Origin: Porphyromonas canoris
GTDB taxonomy: Bacteria > Bacteroidota > Bacteroidia > Bacteroidales > Porphyromonadaceae
NCBI RefSeq assembly: GCF_000769115.1
Contig: NZ_JQZV01000006.1
Location: forward strand, 137,599 to 201,598
Reading direction: 5' to 3'
DNA length: 64,000 nucleotides
How positions within the stretch are numbered: position 1 is the first letter of the stretch; the number at the start of each line of letters is the position of its first letter. Below the pieces are notes generated by a model. It did no database searches and was not told where the DNA came from. It was given only the letters and a program-made list of their open reading frames with translations. This document shows, piece by piece, positions 43,057-53,177 of the stretch. A program made the position numbers and the translations under genes.

Positions 43057-46000
43057 ATGGCACTGGTAAACATATTGTCCAAGATATTCGGCAACAAAGC
43101 ACAACGGGACAGAAAAGAGATAGAGCCCTATGTAAAGCAGATTCTTGAAGCGCACAAGGGGATGGAGAAGCTATCCCATGATGAGCTGCGAGCCATTTCG
43201 CAGGAGATGATGAACGATCTGCAAGCACATGTGGCAGCAGAAAGAGCAGAGATAGAAGCTCTTAAAGCAAAGATCGAGGAGCTTGAAATAGATGCTCGGA
43301 AAGAGGCATGGGAGAAGGTGGATAAGATTAACGATACCATCCTGTCCAAGCTGGAAGATAAGCTTAATGAGCTTCTTCCCAAAGCTTTTGCCCTCATGAA
43401 AGAGACAGCAACTCGCTTTACACGCAATGAAGAGATTGTTGTAACGGCAACCGATTTTGATAGAGATCTTGCCGTATCGCACGATTTTATTCGCATAGAA
43501 GGAGACAAAGCAATCTATCTGAACCGCTGGATCGCCGGTGGAAACGAGATTGTCTGGGACATGATTCACTACGATGTGCAGCTCTTTGGCGGTGTCGTTC
43601 TTCATAAAGGTAAGATTGCCGAGATGGCTACGGGGGAAGGAAAGACACTTGTAGCTACCTTGCCGGTCTTCTTGAATGCGCTTACCCACAACGGGGTGCA
43701 CGTTGTTACCGTGAACGACTACCTCTCTAAGCGTGACTCGGAGTGGATGGGCCCTCTGTATATGTTCCACGGACTTTCGGTGGACTGTATCGACAAGCAT
43801 GAGCCTAACTCTGCCGCCAGAAAGCGTGCCTATAACTGCGACATCACATTTGGTACCAATAACGAGTTTGGTTTCGACTATTTGAGAGATAACATGGCTT
43901 CTTCGCCTGACGACTTGGTGCAACGCATGCACAACTACGCCATTGTCGACGAGGTGGACTCTGTTCTCATCGACGATGCACGTACTCCTCTCATCATCTC
44001 CGGACCGATAGAGTCTTCCGGCGATAAACTCTTTGAAGAGTACAGAGGTTTTGTGGAAGCTATTGTCGAAGCGCAAAAGAAGTTGGCTTCAGAGCTTTTG
44101 TTGGAAGCAAAACAGAAGATCAAGAGCGAAGACAAGAAGGTACAGGAAGAGGGTTTTCTACTGCTTTATCGCAGCTTTAAGGCACTTCCGAGAAACAAAC
44201 CTCTCATTAAGTTCCTTAGCGAAGAGGGCATAAAGGCGGGCATGATCAAGACCGAAGAGTTTTACATGCAGGACAACAACCGTCAGATGTATATCGTTAC
44301 TGATCCGCTTTACTTTGTTATAGATGAGAAAAACAGCCAGATAGACCTTACCGACAAGGGGTTGGATTTCCTTGCAAAGCTTACGGGTGATGCTCAGTTC
44401 TTCGTCCTTCCGGATATTGCATCGCAGATGTCGGAGCTGGAAAACCTTGATTTGACGGAAGAGGAAAAGAGTCAGAGAAAAGACGAACTGCTATCCAACT
44501 TCTCCGTGCAGGGTGAAAGAGTACACACTCTGAACCAGTTGATGAAAGCATATACCCTGTTCGAGAAAGACGACCAATACGTTGTGATGGAGAACAAAGT
44601 ACTTATCGTGGACGAGCAGACAGGGCGTATCATGGATGGCCGTCGCTACTCGGACGGTCTTCATCAGGCGATAGAAGCAAAAGAGCGAGTGCGTGTAGAG
44701 TCTGCATCACAGACTATGGCGACCATCACTCTTCAAAACTACTTCCGTATGTATAAGAAGCTGGCGGGTATGACCGGTACGGCAGAGACGGAAGCAGCAG
44801 AGTTTTGGGACATCTACAAGCTGGATGTGGTGGTGATACCAACCAATAGACCCATCCTCCGAAACGATATGAACGACCGTGTTTACAAGACCGATCGTGC
44901 CAAGTATAACGCTGTGATAGAAGAGATCGTAGGGCTAGTGGATAAGGGGCGTCCCGTACTTGTGGGTACGACATCGGTAGAAATCTCCGAGCTTCTCAGC
45001 CGTATGCTCACGCTTCGTAAGATTCAGCACAATGTTCTCAACGCCAAGCTGCACCAGAAAGAAGCGGAAATCGTTGCGCTTGCAGGGCAGAAAGGTACCG
45101 TAACCATCGCTACCAACATGGCGGGTCGTGGTACCGACATCAAGCTCTCACCCGAAGTAAAAGCTGCCGGAGGTCTGGCCATCATCGGTACGGAAAGGCA
45201 TGAGAGTCGTCGTGTAGACCGTCAGCTCAGAGGACGTGCAGGTCGTCAGGGAGACCCCGGCTCATCTATCTTCTTCGTTTCACTGCAAGACAAGCTCATG
45301 CGTCTGTTTGCATCCGAGCGTTTGGCTCCGATGATGGACAAGCTCGGCTTCGGTGAAGATGATGTATTGGAGAGTGGTTACCTTTCCAAAGCTGTGGAAA
45401 ACGCACAGAAGAAGGTCGAAGAGAACAACTTCGGTATCCGTAAACACCTTTTGGAATATGATGATGTGAAGAACTCTCAACGTAAGGTGATCTACACCCG
45501 AAGACATCACGCACTTTTGGGAGAGCGTATCACTCTGGACGTGATGAACACCATAAACCAGTGTGCCGACGCCATTGGCGAGCAGTTTGCCGGTAGCGGA
45601 CGTTACGAAGACTTCACTGTGGAGGTGCTTCGAGTGTTTGCGATCCAAAGTCCTATCACGGAAGAGCAGTTCAAGAAAGCCTCTCCGCTTGAGATCGGAG
45701 ACTATCTGACAGATGCCGCATTGGAGGCTCTTAAGAGAAGATCGGAGAAGATAAAGTCCGATACCTACCCTGTTATTCATCGTGTATTCGAGGAACAGGG
45801 ACACGCCATACGCACTGTTCACGTACCTATATCGGATGGAAAGAGCGTGTATAACGTGCCTGTCGATCTTGCGGAAGCAGATTCCACACAATGTCAGGCT
45901 ATCGTTAAGGCATTCCAAAAGACCATTCTGCTCTATACGATAGACGAGGCTTGGAAAGAACACTTGCGTGAAATGGATGAGCTCCAACGTGCCGTAAGAA

Positions 46001-46398
46001 ACGCATCGTACGAGAATAAAGATCCTCTTGTCATCTTCAAAGTGGAGGCATACGAGCTTTTCAAGACCATGGTAGAGGATATGAACAAGAAAGCCACTGC
46101 CATCATCATGCGTGGTAAGCTGCCTATCCCTCCGCAGGAAGAGGGACAGCAGGAAGGTGCAGCCGCATTGAGACAAGCTCCGGATAGAGATATGCCGAAG
46201 CCTCGCAACCGCTACACCGAGCATAAAGATGACGTACAGCAGGCGCAGGATGCCCAAAGAGAAGCCGGAATGGCAGCATCTGCGGCAGGACGTGAACGTG
46301 TTCAACCTTATGTCGCACCGGAGCGTATCGGTCGCAACGATCCTTGTCCTTGCGGTAGCGGTAAGAAGTTCAAACAATGCCACGGACGCAACTTATAA
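43057..46398 (+). CDS. secA: Preprotein translocase ATPase SecA
   Basis: Motor of Sec export, cytoplasmic and membrane-bound, pushing unfolded preproteins through SecYEG. Walker A reads MATGEGKTL, the DEAD-like box [20 protein letters not shown], and helicase motifs [10 protein letters not shown] and [12 protein letters not shown]. The zinc-binding tail is [14 protein letters not shown]. Length of 1113 aa is long because of the Bacteroidetes-type insertions, including a coiled coil near 55-90 and a charged insert near 350-375. It ends with a strong terminator. Confidence 0.97.
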   Translation: MALVNILSKIFGNKAQRDRKEIEPYVKQILEAHKGMEKLSHDELRAISQEMMNDLQAHVAAERAEIEALKAKIEELEIDARKEAWEKVDKINDTILSKLEDKLNELLPKAFALMKETATRFTRNEEIVVTATDFDRDLAVSHDFIRIEGDKAIYLNRWIAGGNEIVWDMIHYDVQLFGGVVLHKGKIAEMATGEGKTLVATLPVFLNALTHNGVHVVTVNDYLSKRDSEWMGPLYMFHGLSVDCIDKHEPNSAARKRAYNCDITFGTNNEFGFDYLRDNMASSPDDLVQRMHNYAIVDEVDSVLIDDARTPLIISGPIESSGDKLFEEYRGFVEAIVEAQKKLASELLLEAKQKIKSEDKKVQEEGFLLLYRSFKALPRNKPLIKFLSEEGIKAGMIKTEEFYMQDNNRQMYIVTDPLYFVIDEKNSQIDLTDKGLDFLAKLTGDAQFFVLPDIASQMSELENLDLTEEEKSQRKDELLSNFSVQGERVHTLNQLMKAYTLFEKDDQYVVMENKVLIVDEQTGRIMDGRRYSDGLHQAIEAKERVRVESASQTMATITLQNYFRMYKKLAGMTGTAETEAAEFWDIYKLDVVVIPTNRPILRNDMNDRVYKTDRAKYNAVIEEIVGLVDKGRPVLVGTTSVEISELLSRMLTLRKIQHNVLNAKLHQKEAEIVALAGQKGTVTIATNMAGRGTDIKLSPEVKAAGGLAIIGTERHESRRVDRQLRGRAGRQGDPGSSIFFVSLQDKLMRLFASERLAPMMDKLGFGEDDVLESGYLSKAVENAQKKVEENNFGIRKHLLEYDDVKNSQRKVIYTRRHHALLGERITLDVMNTINQCADAIGEQFAGSGRYEDFTVEVLRVFAIQSPITEEQFKKASPLEIGDYLTDAALEALKRRSEKIKSDTYPVIHRVFEEQGHAIRTVHVPISDGKSVYNVPVDLAEADSTQCQAIVKAFQKTILLYTIDEAWKEHLREMDELQRAVRNASYENKDPLVIFKVEAYELFKTMVEDMNKKATAIIMRGKLPIPPQEEGQQEGAAALRQAPDRDMPKPRNRYTEHKDDVQQAQDAQREAGMAASAAGRERVQPYVAPERIGRNDPCPCGSGKKFKQCHGRNL

Positions 46399-46449
46399 TC
46401 GTTTAAGCAACTATACAGCTTCCCAAGCTAAGGGATGTTTGAAATCCAT

Positions 46450-46491
46450 AAAGCGGAAGCCCGATCCGAAATATCGGGATTCCGCTTTTTT
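46450..46491 (+). terminator. Terminator of secA
   Basis: AAAGCGGA and CCCGAT arms pair with ATCGGG and TCCGCTTT, followed by a T-run. Confidence 0.92.
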
Positions 46492-46544
46492 ATATCCTTT
46501 TCGCTACTTTTTCGGGAGCAAAACAGAGAGGCTTTCCAATCGTC

Positions 46545-47086
46545 ATTTTTATATATTCCATCCCGAAAAATGCTCACTTTTTTTCTGCTCTCTATTTTGA
46601 TCGTAGGGGTCGTTTTCAGAGCACGACCGGATTGTTAAATTCACCCCATTTTATTAACACGATTTTTGATATAGGTTCACCCAAAATGCTAAACAAGCAT
46701 ATTCTTTCGGCTTAACGTGTTTAATTTTTCAGTAAACACGTTTACCGATTTCATTTAATACGTTTACCGGATTCGATTAAAGTGTTTAGCCAGAATCATT
46801 AAATCGCTAACAATCAGCTATCTACGCATTTTCACCCTAAAATGCACCTAAAAAGGCAGATTTCTTTATTAGGAAAAGTTCATATATAGGGGTGTTAAAA
46901 TTTACACCTATTAACGCGGAAAAGCCCCATCAAACGGACTGAGAAAAAATTTTTCCCGAATTCGAGCTGATTTATAATGCTCTTATTGTGAGCTGGTTAC
47001 TCTCTCAATCTTCTTTTTTCTCCGTTTCTTCGAGAGAAAACAGACCCTTTTGGGGAGAAATCTCAGAGCTTCGTTTTTATATAAAA
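46545..47086 (-). repeat. Dispersed intergenic element, copy 4
   Basis: Reverse orientation, full length. Octamers: AACGTGTT 46714-46721, AACACGTT 46735-46742, AATACGTT 46757-46764, AAAGTGTT 46779-46786, spaced 21, 22, 22. TGTTAA/TTAACA arms (about 46633-46660) are kept while the 15-bp centre between them is changed. Module A (about 46790-46970) has the GGTGT/ACACC inverted repeat. The far end TTTTATATAAAA lies at 47075-47086. It fills the secA-purL gap. The 123-codon frame 46229-46600 overlapping its edge is not conserved. Confidence 0.88.
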
Positions 47087-47228
47087 GTACCTCTCGTGAG
47101 TGGGAGATTTTAGGGTGAAAAAGGGAGACTTTTGGGTAAAAGCCGGAAGAGAATCTTATCAAAATCATCCTGCCGTTACGGGATAGAATCCTCTTTGAAT
47201 AATACCATGTAAATCGGCTAAAAATTGC

Positions 47229-47236
47229 TATTTTTG
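47229..47236 (+). promoter_or_regulatory. -7 box of purL
   Basis: TATTTTTG, 65 bp before ATG 47302. No TTG at the exact -33 place. It supports the shorter purL start. Confidence 0.45.
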
Positions 47237-47301
47237 TCTCTTACTTAATATGTGTGGCAGGGAATGCTCCTTCCGCTTTTAATCTTTACGTTATAAACGA
47301 C

Positions 47302-50300
47302 ATGATTCTATCCTTTTTTCGCCATCCTGAGGGAGATGTTTATGCGCTCAGACACCGAGACGCTTTCAGTGCCGAACAGATATCAAGCCTCGAATGGCTG
47401 TTCGGAGGTGCCAAGTATTTGCAGGAAAAGTCGGTTGCCGGACCCTTTATAGGACCAAGACCGGAGCTTATCACCCCTTGGAGCACGAATGCAATAGAGG
47501 TGCTTCAGAACATGAACCTTTCGGGCGTCGATCGTATAGAGCGATTCACTCCGGGCGCAAAAGACTTTGATCCTCTTTTGAGCAGCTGCTATGAAAGATT
47601 GGATGAGGAGCTGTTCCGTGTGGATTGCGAGCCTGAACCGATACACTACATCGAAGACATCGAGGCTTATAACGAACAGGAGGGGCTGGCTTTGAGCGAA
47701 GAGGAGATCGTCTATCTTAAAGGCGTTGTAGAGCAGCTTGGCAGACCGTTATCAGATTCCGAGCTGTTCGGATTCTCACAAGTCAATTCCGAGCATTGCC
47801 GTCACAAAATATTCGGAGGTCGTTTCGTGGTGGATGGCGAAGAGAAAGAGATGTCTCTCTTTTCCATGATAAAGGAGACCTCGAAGCAGAATCCAAACAA
47901 TCTTGTCTCTGCTTACAAAGACAACGTAGCATTCAACCGTGGCCCGAAAGCCATGCAGTTTGCTCCCGAAAAAGCAGATCGCGCTTCTCTTTTCAAGACT
48001 AAAGAGATAGAGACCGTACTTTCTCTCAAGGCAGAGACACACAATTTCCCTACAACCGTAGAGCCTTTCAATGGTGCGGCAACAGGCTCTGGAGGAGAGA
48101 TTAGAGACCGTCTTGCCGGAGGGCGTGCCAGTCTTCCGCTTGCAGGAACAGCGGTCTACATGACCTCTTATACCCGTCATCCGCAGAGCCGTCACGGTTG
48201 GGAAAAGAATATAGCAGAGCGTAAGTGGCTTTATCATAGCCCTTCACATATTTTGAGCAGAGCATCGGACGGAGCTTCCGACTTTGGAAACAAGTTCGGA
48301 CAGCCGCTTATCTGCGGATCCGTTCTCACCTTCGAGCATGAAGAGCAAGGGCAACCCTCTTATGGTTATGACAAAGTGATCATGCTCGCCGGAGGTATCG
48401 GCTTTGCCAATAAACGCGATGCCCTCAAGGGAGAACCGAAGCCGGGCGAGAGCGTTGTGGTGATGGGCGGAGACAACTATCGTGTCGGTATGGGCGGTGG
48501 AGCGGTATCCAGCGTGGACACCGGACACTATGTCGGAGCCATCGAACTGAATGCAGTGCAACGCTCCAATCCCGAAATGCAAAAGCGTGTAGCCAATGTA
48601 GTGCGTGCAATGGCAGAGGCAGACTCCAATCCGATAGTATCTATCCACGACCATGGAGCCGGCGGACACCTCAACTGTCTGTCCGAACTGGTCGAACAGA
48701 CCGGAGGTAAAATCAACGTGGACAGGCTTCCCGTTGGAGATCCTACACTTTCGGCGAAAGAGATCATCGGTAATGAGAGTCAGGAACGTATGGGTCTTTT
48801 GGTCGGCAAGGAGGATATAGCAGAGATGAAGAAGATAGCAGAGCGCGAGCGTGCTCCTTTCTATGTCGTGGGCGAAACGACCAATGACATGGCATTCATC
48901 TTTGAAAAGGATAATGGCGAACGCCCTATCGACCTGATGCTTGAACATATGTTCGGCTCTGCACCCAAGACCGTGATGACGGATAACAGCGTAGAGCGCA
49001 AGTATGCCAACGCTTCTTACGATGAGAAGAAGTTCATGGAGTATCTGCCGGAAGTATTGGCGATGGAAGCGGTAGGATGTAAAGACTTCCTTACAAATAA
49101 AGTGGACCGCTCGGTTTCGGGTAAAGTGGCTATGCAACAGTGCATGGGCGAGCTACAGTTGCCGTTGGCGGATCTCGGAGCCATGGCTATCGACTTCAAA
49201 GGAAAGGCAGGAGTGGCAACATCAATAGGTCATGCGCCTCAAGTGGCACTTATCGACTCTCGAAAAGGCTCTGAAATGGCTATCGCCGAAGCCTTGACCA
49301 ATATCGTGGGAGCACCTCTAAGGGACGGGCTCTCCTCTATCTCTCTTTCTGCCAACTGGATGTGGCCCTGCAAGCATCCGGGAGAAGATGCACGCTTATA
49401 CAATGCGGTGGAGGCTTGTGCCGAGTTGGCAATAGATTTGGGCATCAATATCCCTACCGGTAAGGACTCTCTCTCCATGACCCAAAAGTATCCCGACGGT
49501 AAGCAGGTACTCTCTCCGGGAACGGTTATTATCTCTGCCGCCGGAGAGGTGTCGGATGTAAGAAAGATAGTCTCTCCGGTTATACAAAATGGTAAGAAGG
49601 ACTCCTCCATACTCTATATAGACTTCTCGTTTGCTCCGTTGGCGTTGGGCGGTTCTGCTTTCTATCAGTCGCTGAACGCTCTTGGTACGGATGCACCGGA
49701 AGTGGGATCCGCAGAATATTTTGCGGATGCCTTTGAAGCAGTGCAGTCGCTCGTGAAAAAAGGTCTCATAGATGCCATTCACGATATTTCTGCAGGTGGT
49801 ATCGTTACAACATTACTGGAGATGTTGTTTGCCAATAGCAAGGGCGGGCTTAAGGTTAATCTCACTCAGCCCGAAGGATGCGATGCCATAACCAGACTGT
49901 TTGCCGAGAATCCGGGTGTCGTTGTACAGGTTTCGGATCTTGCAAAAGTGGCTTCGATCCTGGACGAAGCAGGTGTGGCATACGAAAAGATAGGCTCTCT
50001 GATAGAAGATAGAAAGCTCGAAATCTCTGTCGGTAAGGCATTCTCTGCTTCAATTCCTGTGGATGAGATGCGAGCTGCATGGTTTGCACCATCGTTCAGT
50101 ATGGAAACACTTCAAAGTTCTAAGGCGGAAGCCGAGTCGAGAGCACGCAATCTGGGCTTTCAACCATTGAAATATAAGTTCGGTTCAAACTTTAAGGGAA
50201 CATTCGATAGTCTCGGTATCGTTCCGGACAGAGAGAATAAAGCTTCCGGCATACGTGCTGCCATCGTGCGCGATAAAGGTACCAACGGAGAGCGCGAGAT

Positions 50301-51000
50301 GGCTTATGCCCTCTATACTGCCGGCTTCGATGTTAAAGATATACACATGACAGACCTCACCTCAGGACGTGAAACGCTGGAAGATATAGACTTCCTTGTG
50401 TTCTGCGGAGGCTTCTCCAATTCGGATGTATTCGGTTCGGCTAAAGGTTGGGCGGCAGGATTTCTTCATAATCCGCTTGCAAAAAAAGCTCTTGATGCCT
50501 TCTACGCCAGAGAAAATACCCTTAGTCTGGGTATCTGTAACGGCTGTCAGCTGATGGCGGAACTGGGTGTACTTTATCCGTCTCATACGGAAAAGCACCG
50601 GATGGAGCACAATCGCTCCGGACGTTTTGAGTCTTCATTCGTGAGCGTAGACATTCCGGCGAATAAGAGTGTTATGTTCGGCTCTCTGTCCGGCAGCTCT
50701 ATCCCCGTCTGGGTAGCACATGGAGAGGGACGTTTTGCCCTGCCTCTGCCGGTGAGCGAATACAACGTGGTGGCACAGTACAGCTATGCCGAGTATCCCG
50801 GTAATCCTAACGGTTCGGATTATAATATCGCTGCGTTGGCATCTCCATGCGGAAGACACCTTGCCATGATGCCTCACCCCGAAAGATGTGTCTTCCCTTG
50901 GCAAGCGGCGGACTACATTGGCGAAGGGTATGGAGCAGATGTAACGCCTTGGATGGAAGCATTTGTCAATGCTTACAACTGGATCAAGGAGAGAAAGTAG
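47302..51000 (+). CDS. purL: Phosphoribosylformylglycinamidine synthase
   Basis: Large single-chain FGAM synthase of de novo purine synthesis. The start MILSFFRHPEGDVY resembles the N-terminus I recall for Bacteroidales PurL; ATG 47254 in frame would add 16 residues. Motifs include FSQVNSEHCRHK, KAETHNFPTTVEPFNGAATGSGGEIRD (split in segments by domain), DHGAGGHLNCL and the glutaminase Cys in LGICNGCQL with the C-terminal MMPHPERC. Length is 1232 aa. It is followed 6 bp later by a lipoamide dehydrogenase gene. Confidence 0.95.
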   Translation: MILSFFRHPEGDVYALRHRDAFSAEQISSLEWLFGGAKYLQEKSVAGPFIGPRPELITPWSTNAIEVLQNMNLSGVDRIERFTPGAKDFDPLLSSCYERLDEELFRVDCEPEPIHYIEDIEAYNEQEGLALSEEEIVYLKGVVEQLGRPLSDSELFGFSQVNSEHCRHKIFGGRFVVDGEEKEMSLFSMIKETSKQNPNNLVSAYKDNVAFNRGPKAMQFAPEKADRASLFKTKEIETVLSLKAETHNFPTTVEPFNGAATGSGGEIRDRLAGGRASLPLAGTAVYMTSYTRHPQSRHGWEKNIAERKWLYHSPSHILSRASDGASDFGNKFGQPLICGSVLTFEHEEQGQPSYGYDKVIMLAGGIGFANKRDALKGEPKPGESVVVMGGDNYRVGMGGGAVSSVDTGHYVGAIELNAVQRSNPEMQKRVANVVRAMAEADSNPIVSIHDHGAGGHLNCLSELVEQTGGKINVDRLPVGDPTLSAKEIIGNESQERMGLLVGKEDIAEMKKIAERERAPFYVVGETTNDMAFIFEKDNGERPIDLMLEHMFGSAPKTVMTDNSVERKYANASYDEKKFMEYLPEVLAMEAVGCKDFLTNKVDRSVSGKVAMQQCMGELQLPLADLGAMAIDFKGKAGVATSIGHAPQVALIDSRKGSEMAIAEALTNIVGAPLRDGLSSISLSANWMWPCKHPGEDARLYNAVEACAELAIDLGINIPTGKDSLSMTQKYPDGKQVLSPGTVIISAAGEVSDVRKIVSPVIQNGKKDSSILYIDFSFAPLALGGSAFYQSLNALGTDAPEVGSAEYFADAFEAVQSLVKKGLIDAIHDISAGGIVTTLLEMLFANSKGGLKVNLTQPEGCDAITRLFAENPGVVVQVSDLAKVASILDEAGVAYEKIGSLIEDRKLEISVGKAFSASIPVDEMRAAWFAPSFSMETLQSSKAEAESRARNLGFQPLKYKFGSNFKGTFDSLGIVPDRENKASGIRAAIVRDKGTNGEREMAYALYTAGFDVKDIHMTDLTSGRETLEDIDFLVFCGGFSNSDVFGSAKGWAAGFLHNPLAKKALDAFYARENTLSLGICNGCQLMAELGVLYPSHTEKHRMEHNRSGRFESSFVSVDIPANKSVMFGSLSGSSIPVWVAHGEGRFALPLPVSEYNVVAQYSYAEYPGNPNGSDYNIAALASPCGRHLAMMPHPERCVFPWQAADYIGEGYGADVTPWMEAFVNAYNWIKERK

Positions 51001-51006
51001 AGAGCC

Positions 51007-52380
51007 ATGACATACGATATAGCCATTATTGGAGGCGGTCCTGCCGGTTCTAATGCTGCGGAGTATGCTGCTCGAAACGGTCTTCGTGTGCTTCTTTTTG
51101 AGAAGAAGCACTACGGAGGAACCTGTCTGAATGAAGGGTGTATCCCCTCGAAGATCCTGCTGCACACGGCGCATCTTTATCACTCGTTGAAGAGTGCAAA
51201 GGTGCATGCGCTGGAGATAGACGCACTTTCCGTGAACATGAAAGCTCTTCAGAGGCGCAAGAAGTCTTATGTGAAAGATTTCGGAGCAGGTATCGAGGAG
51301 TTTTACAAAGAGATGGGTGTGGAGCAGTGCTTTGGTCACGCCTACATAGATAGCCGTCTTAAGGATGGAACGTTCGTGATCGGAGTAAAAGGCAGAAAGG
51401 AACGCTACCAAGCCCATAAGGTGATGTTGGCTACCGGATCCCGTAACTCTGTCCCGACTTTTGAGGGGATAGAGACCTGCCCATACTGGACCAGCAGTGA
51501 CGTGCTCATGCTCGAAGAGCTTCCGAAGTCCATATCCGTTGTGGGCGGAGGCACTATCGCAGTCGAGATGGCTTCGTTCTTTGTGAACATGGGCGTGAAG
51601 ACCACACTTATCCAACGCTCTCCTCATCTTCTCAAAGAGATGGATAAAGATATTCGTACCGCTGTCGAAGAAGAGCTTGTACGGCATGGAGTAAAGCTCT
51701 ATACCGGAACCAAGCTGAAGAAGTTTCAGGGTCATACCATCACATTCGAGCATCAAGGCAGGCAGAAGAGCGTTACTTCCGAAGCCACTCTTATAGCCAT
51801 GGGCAGAAGTGCAAATGTGGAAGAGCTTGGTTTGGAAGAGCTTCGTCTGAAGCATAAGAAAGGTTATATCCTTGTGGATAAACATTTGGAGACCTCTCTC
51901 AAAGGGCTTTACGCTTGTGGAGACATCAACGGACTTTCTCTCTTGGCGCATTCGGCACGTAGAGAAGCCCAAGTAGCCATCAATCATATCCTGAACATCA
52001 AAGACGGCATGAGCTATAAGGATATTCCTCAAGTGGTTTACACTCATGCCGAAGCCTCCGGAGTGGGAATGACAGAGCAGGATACCATCGGGCGAAAAGG
52101 GTACAATATTCACAAAGTGCCCATTGCGTACGCCGGTCGTCATCTTATAGAGTTTGGGGAGAACGAAGGTTTTTGCAAGATCATCACTTATGGCAAGAGA
52201 GAACGTATCGTCGGAGGGCACATCTTCGGGCATCTCTCTTCCGAGTACATCACGCCTGTTGCCATGGCGGTCTCTTTAGGACTCACGTTGGATCAGCTTA
52301 CCCGTATTCCGTTTCCGCATCCTACCGTAGCGGAGGTTGTGCATCATGCTATCTTCCCTCACACCTATTCCAAGCAGTGA
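51007..52380 (+). CDS. lpdA: Dihydrolipoyl dehydrogenase
   Basis: FAD disulfide reductase (E3). It has AIIGGGPAGSNAAEYAA for FAD, redox Cys pair GGTCLNEGCIPSK, NAD loop SVVGGGTIAVEMASFF, GDINGLSLLAH and the C-terminal HPTVAEVVHH. Length is 457 aa. No pyruvate or 2-oxoacid dehydrogenase genes are next to it, so it may serve the glycine cleavage system or another complex. It is coupled to purL with a 6-bp gap. Confidence 0.92.
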   Translation: MTYDIAIIGGGPAGSNAAEYAARNGLRVLLFEKKHYGGTCLNEGCIPSKILLHTAHLYHSLKSAKVHALEIDALSVNMKALQRRKKSYVKDFGAGIEEFYKEMGVEQCFGHAYIDSRLKDGTFVIGVKGRKERYQAHKVMLATGSRNSVPTFEGIETCPYWTSSDVLMLEELPKSISVVGGGTIAVEMASFFVNMGVKTTLIQRSPHLLKEMDKDIRTAVEEELVRHGVKLYTGTKLKKFQGHTITFEHQGRQKSVTSEATLIAMGRSANVEELGLEELRLKHKKGYILVDKHLETSLKGLYACGDINGLSLLAHSARREAQVAINHILNIKDGMSYKDIPQVVYTHAEASGVGMTEQDTIGRKGYNIHKVPIAYAGRHLIEFGENEGFCKIITYGKRERIVGGHIFGHLSSEYITPVAMAVSLGLTLDQLTRIPFPHPTVAEVVHHAIFPHTYSKQ

Positions 52381-52497
52381 GTAGGGAAAAGGTAATCGCA
52401 GAGAGAGCAGGTTCTCTTCACGATGGCGGTTGAAAGCATCGTAGAGCAGCTCCAACTCCTCCCAAGATATAGGATGATATTATAAATATAGTCTCAT

Positions 52498-52545
52498 ATT
52501 CGGGCAGAATGAGGGTGTTTTTCTCTCATTTTGCCCGAATTTTTA
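52498..52545 (+). terminator. Terminator of purL-lpdA, fused to element copy 5
   Basis: ATTCGGGCAGAATGAG (52498-52513) pairs with CTCATTTTGCCCGAAT (52525-52540) with one mismatch, followed by TTTTTATATAAAA. The T-tract is the left end palindrome of the element. Confidence 0.88.
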
Positions 52546-53081
52546 TATAAAAGTGCCACTTGAAAAAAGTGCCTCCAAAGGCTCCCTTTTCTCTGTTTTT
52601 TCCGGCAAGCGTTGAGGTTCTGTTTTATAATGGCCTTGTATTTAGATTGTTATGGGAAATCGCGAATTTGGAAAAATTTTTTTCTCAGTCCGTTTCATGG
52701 GCGTTTTTCGCGTTAATAGGTGTGAATTTTAACACCTATTTCTGTGAACGTTTCCTAATAAAGAAATCTGCCTTTTTAGGCACATTTTAGGGTAAAAATA
52801 CATAGATGTTTGATTGTTAGGGTTTTAATGGTTTTGGCTAAACACGTTAACCGAATCCGGTAAACGTGTTTAATGAAATCGGTAAACGTGTTCATTGAAA
52901 AATTAAACACGTTAAGCCGAAAGAATATGCTCGTTTACTGTTTTTGCTTAGCAGGTATCGGAAATTGTGTTAATAAAATAGCCCGAATTTAACAGTTCGG
53001 TCATGCTCTGAAAACACTGCCTCTGATCAAAATAGAGAGCGGAAAAATAGGAGGAGGCGAAGGGATGGAATATATAAAAAT
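52541..53081 (+). repeat. Dispersed intergenic element, copy 5
   Basis: Best-preserved copy, about 541 bp. Left palindrome TTTTATATAAAA 52541-52552. Module A from about 52649 has a perfect inverted repeat AATAGGTGT (52715-52723) and ACACCTATT (52732-52740). All four octamers are intact: AACACGTT 52841-52848, AACGTGTT 52863-52870, AACGTGTT 52885-52892, AACACGTT 52906-52913, spaced 22, 22, 21. TGTTAA/TTAACA arms lie at about 52970-52996 and the right end TATATAAAAAT at 53071-53081. A 76-codon frame at 52560-52790 exists only in this copy. Confidence 0.92.
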
Positions 53082-53138
53082 AAAAGAATCGTCCCCTCTC
53101 CCCAACGAGAGCCGTGTCCGAAACTCCCTATTTTTTCT

Positions 53139-53146
53139 TAACTTTG
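53139..53146 (+). promoter_or_regulatory. -7 box of the yicC-gmk-nadD-xerD operon
   Basis: TAACTTTG, 31 bp before the yicC ATG. No clear -33 element. Confidence 0.5.
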
Positions 53147-53177
53147 AAGAGATAAACCATTATAGAAGGAGGAAGTA

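Noticed and set aside
43171-44076. Long minus-strand frames opposite secA (also 45280-46383)
   Set aside because: They mirror the codon structure of secA and show no protein family features.
46229-46600. 123-codon frame spanning the secA end and element copy 4
   Set aside because: Most of it is a shadow of secA and its terminator; the remainder lies in the repeat and is not kept in other copies.
50635-52233. 532-codon minus-strand frame opposite lpdA and the purL end
   Set aside because: Long only because of the sense-strand codon bias; lpdA has complete catalytic motifs on the plus strand.
52560-52790. 76-codon frame inside element copy 5
   Set aside because: The same DNA in copy 3 has a stop after about 20 codons of the shared part and copy 2 is diverged, so the frame is not conserved. 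It is an accident of a non-coding repeat.
52841-52913. Octamer array as ParB parS or DnaA boxes
   Set aside because: parS needs a GTTTCACGTGAAAC-like 16-mer and DnaA boxes TTATCCACA; neither matches AACGTGTT. A dif site is also unlike this.
52541-53081. Element as the P. gingivalis BrickBuilt MITE
   Set aside because: BrickBuilt, as I recall it, carries long tandem runs of a 23-bp unit of variable number. Here there are only four octamers in alternating orientation with constant spacing. The ends share short TTTTTATATA-like inverted sequence, so a MITE origin is not excluded, but I cannot support that name.
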